Source of the DNA: CBDDBH01 sp965225625
Lineage (GTDB): Bacteria > Pseudomonadota > Gammaproteobacteria > JADZEE01
Direction of reading: 5' to 3'
Assembly (NCBI GenBank): GCA_965225625.1
Contig: CBDDBH010000017.1
Span: 62,001 to 126,000, forward strand
DNA length: 64,000 bases
Shown here: positions 18,338 through 26,916 of the stretch, one piece after another
How positions within the stretch are numbered: position 1 is the stretch's first letter
Layout of the letters: each line of letters begins with the position of its first letter
The notes under the pieces: generated by a model
Databases searched by the model: none
Seen by the model: only the letters and a program-made list of their open reading frames with translations
Told to the model about the DNA's origin: nothing
Position numbers and translations under genes: made by a program

Positions 18338-18742
18338 ATGGGCGAAAGAAGATCCGATTGCCCGATCGCTCAGGCGCTGGACATAGTAGGTGATCGTTGG
18401 TCATTGCTCGTCGTGCGCGATATCGCAATGTACGGCAAACACACGTTTACCGAAATTGAAGCGTCGGCCGAGGGCATCGCGCCCAGCACACTTGCGGATC
18501 GGCTTAAACGCCTGACGTCGCACGAAATAATTTCCAGAGAAAAAATTCGCGGTGGCCCGGGACGCCAGTATCGTTATAGTCTGACGAAATCCGGAATCGA
18601 CTTGCTGCCGATACTAATCGACATGCTGCAGTGGAGTGCCAGCCATGATCCGCAGACGAAAGTTCCTTCTGCCTACCGCAAACGTCTGACTCGAGACCGC
18701 GATAAAATCATTGCAGAGCTGGGAGAGAAAGCGCGCGCATAA
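18338..18742 (+). CDS. HxlR family transcriptional regulator
   Basis: This winged-helix regulator of 134 residues has the family hallmark of an early cysteine followed by PIAQALDIVGDRWSLLVVRDI, then a helix-turn-helix with GIAPSTLADRLKRL and a beta-wing (GGPGRQYRYSLT). HxlR proteins sense aldehydes, quinones or redox state, often through that cysteine (here in SDCPIAQ). ATG 18338 follows GGAGG; a longer frame from 18290 is less likely. It is divergent from the MAPEG gene. Confidence 0.88.
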   Translation: MGERRSDCPIAQALDIVGDRWSLLVVRDIAMYGKHTFTEIEASAEGIAPSTLADRLKRLTSHEIISREKIRGGPGRQYRYSLTKSGIDLLPILIDMLQWSASHDPQTKVPSAYRKRLTRDRDKIIAELGEKARA

Positions 18743-18839
18743 ATTACAAATCTAATAAGTCGTCAAAGCTGTCTTTACCCCTCATGCTGTCGTCGTTGTT
18801 GTACCATACGTGTCCCGACTTCAGCTTCAAGACGCGACA

Positions 18840-19847
18840 ATGAGCGACAATCCTTCACCGGCGTTGATTCTGAGTACTATCAACGCTTATCGCGACTCCG
18901 CAACACTCAGAGGTGGTATCGATCTCGATGTCTTCACAGCCATCGGCGAGGGCCACGACACGATCGCGCAATTGGCACAATTGAGTGACGCCAGCGAGCG
19001 TGGCATGCGGATCCTGTGCGATTGTTTGACCACGTTGGGGTTTGTGACCAAACGAGACAATAGTTACGCATTGACCGCTGATAGCGCGGCGTTTCTTGAC
19101 CGTCGCTCGCCCGCCTACATGGGCGACGCCGCCTACTTTCTAATGGGCCCGTTGTTTACAAAAGACATCGGCGACGTTGCGGCGGCGGTACGCAAAGGCG
19201 GCGTTGTCAGCTCGCCGCGAGGCTCTGACGAACCCGATCATCCCGAATGGGTTGAGTTCGCACGCGCCATGACCGGCATGCAAAGTCTGCCGGCCCAGGT
19301 CCTCGCAGGTTTGGTCGATGTCAAAGCCGATGGGATCTGCCGGGTATTGGATGTTGCGGCAGGGTCCGGCGTTTTTGGTATCACGCTGGCCAAGCAATAC
19401 CCGAACGTCGAAGTGACTGCCCTCGACTGGCCGCGTGTTCTGGAAGTCACGCGCGAAAATGCAATAAAGGCGAATGTTGCGGAGCGTGTTACATCGCTGG
19501 CTGGCGATGCGTTTACGCTCGAGCTTGACGATAATTACGACGTTATTGTCATCGTCAATTTTTTCCACCACTTCGAGCCGTCAGTTTGCGAGAGTTTTAT
19601 GCGACGCCTCGGCGATGCGCTGGCGCCTCACGGGAAAATGTATACCTTGGACTGGGTGCCCAATCCCGATCGCGTGAGTCCACCAGAGGCGGCGATGTTC
19701 GCGATGCAAATGCTGCGCCAGACTCCGTCTGGGGATGCATACACCGGAGCGGAATACGAGGCCATGTTTACCGCCGCGGGCCTGCCCAATGTGGCAATTC
19801 AGCCGCTGGAACCGACGCCATACACGCTGATCGTCGCCGGTCGCTGA
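18840..19847 (+). CDS. SAM-dependent methyltransferase, O-methyltransferase type
   Basis: This 335-residue enzyme has an N-terminal winged-helix dimerisation domain (about 1-95) and a class I Rossmann domain with the SAM motif VLDVAAGSGVFGITLA and acidic loop ALDWPRVLE. The layout matches the acetylserotonin/hydroxyindole O-methyltransferase group. The usual catalytic His site corresponds to NFFHHFEP. ATG 18840 (MSDNPSPA) fits the family; there is no strong ribosome-binding site. Its substrate is likely a phenolic or other small hydroxyl compound, by family analogy. Confidence 0.82.
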   Translation: MSDNPSPALILSTINAYRDSATLRGGIDLDVFTAIGEGHDTIAQLAQLSDASERGMRILCDCLTTLGFVTKRDNSYALTADSAAFLDRRSPAYMGDAAYFLMGPLFTKDIGDVAAAVRKGGVVSSPRGSDEPDHPEWVEFARAMTGMQSLPAQVLAGLVDVKADGICRVLDVAAGSGVFGITLAKQYPNVEVTALDWPRVLEVTRENAIKANVAERVTSLAGDAFTLELDDNYDVIVIVNFFHHFEPSVCESFMRRLGDALAPHGKMYTLDWVPNPDRVSPPEAAMFAMQMLRQTPSGDAYTGAEYEAMFTAAGLPNVAIQPLEPTPYTLIVAGR

Positions 19848-19896
19848 CGCCCGATCTTCTCCTATTCGATGTCTGGCGGCCCGCTGAATCACGACC

Positions 19897-21075
19897 ATGC
19901 ATATGGCTGTTTACGAAGCACATGCTTTTCACGACGGATTCGAGCGCGGCCGAGGTTCGGGTACGTTGAACATTTCATCGGACGGCATTCGCTTTGAAGG
20001 CAGCGGCAAGAGTGTTTCCTTTCCGTTAGCGAGCACACAGTTCAAGCTGGGCGGTGCCAGTGATCGCTTGGTTTTCATGACCCATGCCATACAACCTGGA
20101 TGGACCCTCTACACCAGCGATCTCTCAATCCTCGATAACGAAGCGCTGCGCGATGCCCCCGGCGTTCGTGAGCAGCTGAACAGGGTCCGACGCAGACGAA
20201 TATGGAACTGGAGTGTATTGGTATTGGGGGTAGTCGCGCTTGTGGCGATGCCGGTCGTGGCGTTGACTAACGTCGATTGGATTACCGGGATGATCGCGAG
20301 GAAGATCCCAGCAGAATGGGAGGCGAAACTCGGTGAATCCACCTTCGCTCAATATCAGCACGAAAACGAGATGATGGCGTCAGAAGAGGGCGCGCGCCTG
20401 CAGCAGGTTTTGACCGAGCCATTGATCACGGCGGCCGCGAGCGACCGGTATACCTTCCATATAGCTATCGTTCACGATGAGGAAGTCAATGCATTCGCGC
20501 TCCCTGGAGGCTATATTGTGATCAATTCTGGCCTGATAATCGCCGCTGGTAGCGCCGATGAAATGCTGGGTGTGCTGGCGCATGAGATGGCACATGTCAC
20601 CGAGCAGCACGGCGTGCGCAATGTCATCGGTGGTACCAGCATCTTCGCTTTGGTACAGGCGCTGTTCGGGGATGTGGGCGGTGTGCTGGCGGTAGTCGTG
20701 GATGCCGCGCCGCTGCTGATCCACCAAAGTTACTCGCGTGGATTCGAGGCGCAGGCCGATGAGAAAGGATTTGCCTTGTTGCGCAAAGCGGCGATCGATC
20801 CTCAGGGGCTGACTACTTTTTTTGAACGGGTTCGAGAAACAGAAGACGCCATGTTGAGCTCAATTGAGGATGCTACTGCACGTGCACTAGCCGAAAATGC
20901 CGTCCGGTACCTGAGCTCCCACCCGGCCAGCGACCAACGGATTGCTCGCCTGAAAGAGCTAATTGCACGGCAGGACGTCGCCGAGTTTCGTGATCTGGAC
21001 AGTGAGTTCCAGCGGTTTAAATCGCTAGTAAAGCAGTTCGCGTTGGACCACACGGAGGATGTTGATGAAGTCTGA
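19897..21075 (+). CDS. M48 family metallopeptidase
   Basis: This zinc peptidase of 392 residues has the active site H229-E-M-A-H233 and a third ligand in SRGFEAQADEKGF. The N-terminal 100 residues form a separate beta-rich domain, followed by a transmembrane helix at about 104-124, so the peptidase domain should face the periplasm. Related HtpX/BepA-type enzymes degrade misfolded membrane or outer-membrane proteins. It overlaps the first of three AIM24-family genes by 11 bases, making a four-gene operon (19897-23416). Start could be ATG 19897 or 19903. Confidence 0.85.
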   Translation: MHMAVYEAHAFHDGFERGRGSGTLNISSDGIRFEGSGKSVSFPLASTQFKLGGASDRLVFMTHAIQPGWTLYTSDLSILDNEALRDAPGVREQLNRVRRRRIWNWSVLVLGVVALVAMPVVALTNVDWITGMIARKIPAEWEAKLGESTFAQYQHENEMMASEEGARLQQVLTEPLITAAASDRYTFHIAIVHDEEVNAFALPGGYIVINSGLIIAAGSADEMLGVLAHEMAHVTEQHGVRNVIGGTSIFALVQALFGDVGGVLAVVVDAAPLLIHQSYSRGFEAQADEKGFALLRKAAIDPQGLTTFFERVRETEDAMLSSIEDATARALAENAVRYLSSHPASDQRIARLKELIARQDVAEFRDLDSEFQRFKSLVKQFALDHTEDVDEV

Positions 21076-21724
21076 GATAAAAGGCGAAGAGGCATTCAGT
21101 TACGTAGATGTGGACCTCGAGCCGGGCGAGGAAATAATCACGGAGTCCGACGCTATGTCGAGTATGCATGCCGACGTGGATCTGACCGCCCGAACCAATG
21201 GCGGTTTCGTAGCCGCGTTGTTGAGAAAATTCCTTGGCGGTGAGACGTTTTTTATCAGCCGTTTTCGCAACAATCAAACGGCGACCCGGCGGGTCACACT
21301 GGTACAGCCCACCCCCGGAGAAATCCGTTGTAAGGAACTCAACAATGAAGCGATATTCTTGCAGCCGGGTGCGTTTCTTGCTGCATCCGAAGGCGTGACG
21401 TTGGGGCTTGGATGGGCCGGGATCGTTTCGTGGATCGCGCGCGAGGGACTCTTCAGGCTTGTCGTCAGTGGTACCGGCAAAGTGTGGTACGGCGCTTACG
21501 GCAAGCTCCTCGAGAAAAACATTGATGGCGAATATATCATCGACACCAGCCACCTGGTGGCTTACGACCCGAGTATCAAGCTGAAACTGCAACTGGCGGG
21601 CGGTTTGTTTTCGAGCTTCTTCGGCGGAGAGGGGCTGGTGACGCGCGTTCAAGGCAAGGGCAAAGTCGTCGTGCAAACCCGCAGTATCTCTGGCCTGACC
21701 GGCTGGGTTAATCCGAGGCTCTGA
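21065..21724 (+). CDS. AIM24 family protein 1 of 3
   Basis: This 219-residue protein is of the AIM24/TIGR00266 family, a beta-barrel-like (TRAP-like) fold of unknown biochemical role, named after yeast mitochondrial Aim24. Family features visible: an acidic, early ESDAMSSMHADV block, LGGETFFISRF, a central VTLGLGWAG segment, and IDGEYIIDTSHLVAYD near the end. ATG 21065 with GGAGG six bases upstream is chosen over 21059. It overlaps the M48 gene and the next AIM24 gene. Confidence 0.82.
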   Translation: MKSEIKGEEAFSYVDVDLEPGEEIITESDAMSSMHADVDLTARTNGGFVAALLRKFLGGETFFISRFRNNQTATRRVTLVQPTPGEIRCKELNNEAIFLQPGAFLAASEGVTLGLGWAGIVSWIAREGLFRLVVSGTGKVWYGAYGKLLEKNIDGEYIIDTSHLVAYDPSIKLKLQLAGGLFSSFFGGEGLVTRVQGKGKVVVQTRSISGLTGWVNPRL

Positions 21725-22407
21725 TGAAAATCTCCTTAATGCATAGACCGGGCAATACCGCCGCCAAGGTGGAATTGGAGCAGGGCGAGTCATGCACCGC
21801 GGAGTCGGGCGCTATGATCGCCATGAGCGAGAACATGGGGGTGACGACCACCACCCATAAGAAGGGCAAGGGTGGAGTGCTGAAGGCGCTTAAGCGCATG
21901 GTCGCGGGCGAATCCATGTTCCTAAATCATTTCGAGTCTTCCTCCGGGTCTGGAGAGGTCTGGTTTGGCGCTGCGCTGGCGGGCGACATGATGATCTACG
22001 ACCTGGACAACGAGAACCTGATCGTTCAGGGCGGCTCCTTTATGGCGTGCGAGAAAGACGTTGAGATTGATCTCGGCTGGCAAGGATTTAAGTCAATTCT
22101 CTCTGGGGAGAGCGTGTTCTGGTTGAAGCTCAACGGACGCGGACAGGTCCTGCTCAATTCGTTCGGCGCAATTTATTCGATAGAAGTGGATGGCGAATAC
22201 ATCGTCGATAGTGGGCACATCGTGGCCTTTAGCGAAACGCTCGACTTCAGTATTACCAAAGCGGGTAAGAGCTGGATCCATTCCTTTCTGGGCGGAGAAG
22301 GCCTGGTGTGCAAGTTCAACGGTAAAGGGACACTGTGGTGCCAATCGCATAACCCTTCGAGCTTTGGCCACAACCTGACCCCCTCTCTGAAAAGCCGTCC
22401 ACGATAA
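21724..22407 (+). CDS. AIM24 family protein 2 of 3
   Basis: This is a second AIM24/TIGR00266 paralogue of 227 residues, with AESGAMIAMSENMGV, GESMFLNHFE, LIVQGGSFMACEKDVEIDL and VDGEYIVDSGHIVAFSE in the same order as its neighbours. Its start overlaps the previous stop by one base (TGATG). It diverges strongly from copy 1, so the duplication is old. Function unknown; tandem arrangement suggests a heteromeric assembly. Confidence 0.82.
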   Translation: MKISLMHRPGNTAAKVELEQGESCTAESGAMIAMSENMGVTTTTHKKGKGGVLKALKRMVAGESMFLNHFESSSGSGEVWFGAALAGDMMIYDLDNENLIVQGGSFMACEKDVEIDLGWQGFKSILSGESVFWLKLNGRGQVLLNSFGAIYSIEVDGEYIVDSGHIVAFSETLDFSITKAGKSWIHSFLGGEGLVCKFNGKGTLWCQSHNPSSFGHNLTPSLKSRPR

Positions 22408-22420
22408 CGCGGGAGCCACC

Positions 22421-23416
22421 ATGGCTGATTCAAGCTATCAAGTTACCCTGACCGGAGAGCTGAAACCCGGCATCGACCGCGGAACCGCAATCAGCGAGTT
22501 CTGCAAGATGTTCAAACTTTCCGTCGACAAGGGCGAGCAGACCTTTGCCCGAGCGCCCGTAGTCATCAAAAAAAACGTGGACGAGGCGAGCGCGACAGCC
22601 TTTCACAATGCGTTAGAGAAGATTGGTTTGGTCGCGCAGATCGAACAGCAAGGATCTCCTGTCGTCAAGCCGGTTGAGTCCGCATCGAATGATCCCGAGC
22701 CTGCTACTGCATCGGCGGCACACACGCCACCACCGGCTAAACTGGAGCAACCGGGTTTAAAATTCGAGATAGAGGGACAACCTGATTATTCCTTTCTCAC
22801 CGTGCAGTTGCCCGCTGAGCAGACGCTGAAAGTGGAAGCCTCTGCTATGGCGACCATGGACACAAACATCACGATGAAGACCAAAGCGAAAGGCGGATTG
22901 GGCCGCTTGCTGACTTCCGAGTCGATCTTCATAAACGAGTTCACAGCCGAAGGCGGGCCGGGTGAGGTGGGCATAGCCCCTGGCGCGCCGGGGGACCTCG
23001 GCCACATATATCTGAGCGGTAACACCGTGTTCCTGCAGAATTCCGCGTTCGTCGCGTCGGGCATGGACGTGGAGACGGTGACCAAATGGCAGGGTCTGAA
23101 TAAGGGATTTTTTTCCGGCGAGAGTTTTTTCCTTATTCGCTGCAGCGGTAAAGGTGACCTTTGGTTCAATACTTATGGCGGCATGATCGAATTGGACGTA
23201 GACGGCGGTTACGTTGTTGATACCGGCAACATTGTCGGTTTTACCGAAGGGCTCGAGTACAAGATTTCCAAGGTGGGCGGCTACAAGTCGTTGTTTTTCT
23301 CCGGCGAAGGGTTCGTGTGCCGGTTCTCAGGGACTGGCAAGGTGTGGATCCAAACCCGCAGCGTACAGGCGCTCACCTCCTGGTTGTACCCTTTCAGACC
23401 GTCAAAAAAGGGGTAG
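22421..23416 (+). CDS. AIM24 family protein 3 of 3, with extra N-terminal domain
   Basis: This 331-residue protein carries a C-terminal AIM24 domain (about 105-325; GLKFEIEGQPDYS, ASAMATMDTNITM, SESIFINEF, VDGGYVVDTGNIVGFTE). Ahead of it are a small alpha/beta domain (1-80; IKKNVDEASATAFHNALEKIG) and a Pro/Ala-rich linker (about 85-105). The small domain resembles short modules found at the N-termini of various proteobacterial membrane proteins; I do not know its role. GGAG precedes ATG 22421. It closes the M48-AIM24 operon. Confidence 0.8.
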   Translation: MADSSYQVTLTGELKPGIDRGTAISEFCKMFKLSVDKGEQTFARAPVVIKKNVDEASATAFHNALEKIGLVAQIEQQGSPVVKPVESASNDPEPATASAAHTPPPAKLEQPGLKFEIEGQPDYSFLTVQLPAEQTLKVEASAMATMDTNITMKTKAKGGLGRLLTSESIFINEFTAEGGPGEVGIAPGAPGDLGHIYLSGNTVFLQNSAFVASGMDVETVTKWQGLNKGFFSGESFFLIRCSGKGDLWFNTYGGMIELDVDGGYVVDTGNIVGFTEGLEYKISKVGGYKSLFFSGEGFVCRFSGTGKVWIQTRSVQALTSWLYPFRPSKKG

Positions 23417-23496
23417 CGCTCTGGTCTGTAGAACTTCTCCATTACGGAATGCAGACTGCGGCCAACGCTAGACTTCACGCTGTTTTCGCTATTAGT

Positions 23497-24300
23497 TTAG
23501 CGCGGATTGACGCCATAGCCGCCGTCGACGACGATCTTGGCCCCATTGATATAGCCACCGCGGTCGGAGGCGAGGAACACGGCGACGTCGGCGACTTCTT
23601 CCACGGAACCCCAGCGACCTGCGAGGATGCCTTTTTGTTCGCAATAGCGGGCCAGAAACTCCGTCTTACTGGTTTGCGCACTCTGCGCCTGCGCCGTGGC
23701 CCACTCTTCGCGCCACTCAGTGGCAATCAGCCCGGGGATCAGAGCATTCACGGTGATGCCGGTCTCGGCGACGTCTCGGGCGAGGTAGCCAGTGATGTGG
23801 TTCATGGCAGCGTTGTTCAGGCCGTGAGTCATGGCAGTATCGTAAACGCTGGTCCCCGCAATACCGCTGATATTAATGATACGCCCGGCCCCGCCTGTGT
23901 CGAGATGGGGCATAAACGCGCGCGTTACGCGCAACATGCCGACCAGCTTGCCGTCGATGTCGGCCTGCCAGTCCGCATCGTCCCATAAAGTCTGCCTATC
24001 CAGACGCCGCATGCGGTGACCGGCATTGTTGACCAGGATATGGATGACACCGAATCGGTCGATGGCGGTCTTCGCTGCATTGTTAACCGCATCGCTGTCA
24101 GTGATGTCGGTAGGTAGTGCAAGCACTTCCACACCACAAGCCGTGGTGATCTCGGCGGCCGTGGCCTCGAGCTTGTCGCGGGTTCGGGCGAGCAAGACCA
24201 GATTGACCCCTTCGCTGGCGAGGCCTCTCGCAATAGCCTTGCCGATACCCATGTTGCCACCGGTAATGACGGCCGTTCGGCCTGCCAATTTCATGTCCAT
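23497..24300 (-). CDS. SDR-fold protein lacking the catalytic Tyr and Lys
   Basis: This 267-residue classical SDR fold has the cofactor motif TGGNMGIG, NNAG, INISGIAG and a proper C-terminus (INGAKIVVDGGYGVNPR). Where active SDRs have YxxxK about 12 residues after the catalytic Ser, this protein reads THGLNNAAM: Tyr is His and Lys is Asn. It may bind NAD(P) without ordinary dehydrogenase chemistry, or use another mechanism. ATG 24300 or 24294. It converges on the AIM24 operon and precedes nothing obviously linked. Confidence 0.75.
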   Translation of the reverse strand: MDMKLAGRTAVITGGNMGIGKAIARGLASEGVNLVLLARTRDKLEATAAEITTACGVEVLALPTDITDSDAVNNAAKTAIDRFGVIHILVNNAGHRMRRLDRQTLWDDADWQADIDGKLVGMLRVTRAFMPHLDTGGAGRIINISGIAGTSVYDTAMTHGLNNAAMNHITGYLARDVAETGITVNALIPGLIATEWREEWATAQAQSAQTSKTEFLARYCEQKGILAGRWGSVEEVADVAVFLASDRGGYINGAKIVVDGGYGVNPR

Positions 24301-24400
24301 CGGTGTGGGTCGATACCTCGGTGGGAAGATAGTTCAGGCGCCCGGAGAGAAAATCCGCACCCATTTCTCCCTGATCACCGCCTTACCTATATCCCGCTTT

Positions 24401-26488
24401 CTACAATAGGGTTATCTGACCCGCAACCAGGTGGAGCAGGGCAAGGACCAGGCAGGCCGCGCCGAGAGGAACCTGGATGCCTTCGATCTTGCGAATGTTC
24501 TGCGCTTGCCCGGCCAGCAGTTCCTGCGCCTTCCCCACCGCCGCTTCCGCGCTTCGACCCGCCTGGCTCGTCGCATCTTCAGCCGATGGCGCATCGGACT
24601 CGGGCCGTTTTTTCAGGAGCAGTTCGATTCCCAGAAACAAGCCCGCAACAATTGCCGCGGCTTGTGGAAGGAGGTTCGACAGCGGATTGAGAAGGCTCAG
24701 CACCAGCAGGAGCACTCCAACGGCGAGCGTGGCCACGCCGATAACGGGACGCAGCGGAGTCAACAGAGCATAGGCAGCACTGAGTGCAGGTACTCGCGAC
24801 GTAACGAATGGTCCGACGAGCAGTGCGCCCGAGGCGACGAGTGCCAGAACCAGGAGCAGCCTAAATATCGGATTTGGCCCGCCTGAGCCCGTCCCATCGA
24901 TCTCGGAAGCTCGCATCTGCCGATTGCCGCCAACCCAGGAAGCTTTCCATGGCGGTGCCTTTTCGTTATCCCGGGTGACCAATGTGAGCCGGAATACCCA
25001 GGCCATATCGAGACCCTCGTCACGGTCAGTGTGGCGAATAAATGCCGCCTCGATCGGTAGGCCCCAGGTAAGTGGTCGACCGTCTCTATCCTTCTCCGCC
25101 ACTACCCAGTCGCCATTGATACGCACCGCAATGACATCTTTCTTCTCTGTCCAGCCTGGGTCTGCCGCAAGCCACTCCTTTGCAGATTCAGCCAGGCTAT
25201 CGGCGCTTCCGGGTCCCTGAAATACGCTCGAGTGATCGTCCCAGGTTCCTTCAGCCAGCTTGGCTTCCACTAGTTCCTCCGCTGCGGCGGCTCCGGCACT
25301 GAGGCCGTCAAGAATTCGTTTGGCTTCCGCATTCTGCGGGTCGATCTCAAGCGCTAACTCGAGGCTGCTTTGAGCCAGAGCGAAGGTCTCCTTTCTTCGC
25401 GCAGAGTCCGCGCTCTCGCTGGTGCTGTTACGCGTTCCGATCTCGATGAGTTGCTCAACCATGTTCTTTCGGCTCTCAGCGATGCCGTCCAGTCCGTTGT
25501 TGAGTTCAGCGATCAGGAACTGAGGGCTTTGCGGAACCTGCAGCGACTGGCTACCCATAATCCGGGCGATCGACGCCGAGATCGCGTCGCGGTCTGAGCC
25601 GTAGCGATTCGTGAAGCTCGCGAGCGTGTCTTTCACCGCGCTGCCGTAATCACTTTCGAATGCGTCGATCTTCTTTCGAAATTGATCCGCTGCTTCGATT
25701 ATTTTGTCCTCCGCTCCGCTAAAGCTGCCGAAGTTCCGGACTTCTTGCAGAAACGGCGAGGCTTTCTGAGATACCGCCACGAGAGCCTTTATATCCTGCG
25801 TTAACTGCTCTCGTTCGCCTTCAACTTTGCCGAGATCGTCCTTGACGGAGGCCTCCAGCCGATCGATCTCGGTTATCGTACGCGCGAACGCGGGATGCTT
25901 GCGCGTATCCACGACGTCTTGCCCTTGATCGAGTTGGTTCTCTATGGCTTGACTATGTTCGTCGACCAACTTGCGGGCGAACGCGAATGCCGCGACCGCC
26001 GCATCGACCTTTCCGAGCTTCATTATTAGAGTGCCTTCCCAGGCCTTCAGTCGGATTGCGTCCAGATCATCACGCGCCCGGTCAGAGAGCCGCTCTTCAT
26101 CCCACTTAAAGCAGATCCAGACACCGACTTCTTCCATTCGTGCCTGCACCGTTTGAATCGTTTCGCGGGCCTTTGAAAGTTCGGGGTCAGAGGCAGACCA
26201 GCCTGAGTCAATCGCTTTGAGGTAACTGCCGAGCGCCTGACTTAGTTCTGAGCGCAGAGACTTCGTAATGTTGACAATGGCAGGAGGGCCGGATTGCCCG
26301 CTCACCTCCATCAGACGATCGCCCTCCTTCAATCGCTCGTATTTCTTAAATTCACTCTCGGTTTTTTCAACGAGCTTGCTGACAGTATAGACGGCTTGGG
26401 TTTTGTCCGAGGGCGACTGTGCAGCGACGGGCAACGTGAAAATCGCCGCGAAAGAAAAAACGATGAAGGTGTATCGAATAAGGGCCAT
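24401..26488 (-). CDS. Large exported protein with C-terminal membrane segments, unknown function
   Basis: This 695-residue protein has a clear signal peptide (first 23 residues, cleaved near VAAQS), a long, mostly helical, charged region (about 30-410) likely to form coiled coils, a mixed domain at about 420-530 (IAVRINGDWVVAEKDRDGRP), then three or four hydrophobic segments between about 545 and 695. It is probably periplasmic and anchored in the inner membrane. GGAG stands before ATG 26488. I do not recognise the family. It is transcribed alone, away from the carboxylase operon. Confidence 0.6.
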   Translation of the reverse strand: MALIRYTFIVFSFAAIFTLPVAAQSPSDKTQAVYTVSKLVEKTESEFKKYERLKEGDRLMEVSGQSGPPAIVNITKSLRSELSQALGSYLKAIDSGWSASDPELSKARETIQTVQARMEEVGVWICFKWDEERLSDRARDDLDAIRLKAWEGTLIMKLGKVDAAVAAFAFARKLVDEHSQAIENQLDQGQDVVDTRKHPAFARTITEIDRLEASVKDDLGKVEGEREQLTQDIKALVAVSQKASPFLQEVRNFGSFSGAEDKIIEAADQFRKKIDAFESDYGSAVKDTLASFTNRYGSDRDAISASIARIMGSQSLQVPQSPQFLIAELNNGLDGIAESRKNMVEQLIEIGTRNSTSESADSARRKETFALAQSSLELALEIDPQNAEAKRILDGLSAGAAAAEELVEAKLAEGTWDDHSSVFQGPGSADSLAESAKEWLAADPGWTEKKDVIAVRINGDWVVAEKDRDGRPLTWGLPIEAAFIRHTDRDEGLDMAWVFRLTLVTRDNEKAPPWKASWVGGNRQMRASEIDGTGSGGPNPIFRLLLVLALVASGALLVGPFVTSRVPALSAAYALLTPLRPVIGVATLAVGVLLLVLSLLNPLSNLLPQAAAIVAGLFLGIELLLKKRPESDAPSAEDATSQAGRSAEAAVGKAQELLAGQAQNIRKIEGIQVPLGAACLVLALLHLVAGQITLL

Positions 26489-26916
26489 TATATTTCTCCG
26501 TTATCCAGGAAATGAGTTTTCCTAGGGCTTTTGAACGCTCTGGTGTGCACGGATTTTTACTGCGTCAGCAGGTGCTCCTCCCGAACCGACTCCCCCGGTC
26601 TGAATACGATGGGCTTGTTAAAGCCGAGCCTCGATTCGAGTCTAGCACAGTGTTTGTGGCGCCTCCGCTAGTTAGCGCGTGCGCCTGTCAATGTCAGGTC
26701 CATCGTTGTGCCAGTGCCGTGTGGGCCGCACACATGCAGAGTTCGCGTGGTAGGGCTAATGCGACAACACATTATCGGTTACGTGTTAAGCTTACCGCGC
26801 CCTGGAACGGCGCTTAAAGTAAAGCGCTCGCGCTTACCTGGGTTCACAGTTAAATTGCAGCTTTGGATCAATCTGTCGCTCGCACGACTAGCAAAAGCCC
26901 GGACCAGAATTACGCG
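26489..26916. other. Divergent intergenic region before the carboxylase operon
   Basis: This 428-bp gap lies between two divergently transcribed units and should carry the promoter of the Apc-like operon. It contains small hairpins (ggctt-gtta-aagcc near 26610; ctgc-gtca-gcag near 26563) but no clear gene or regulator site. Confidence 0.3.
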
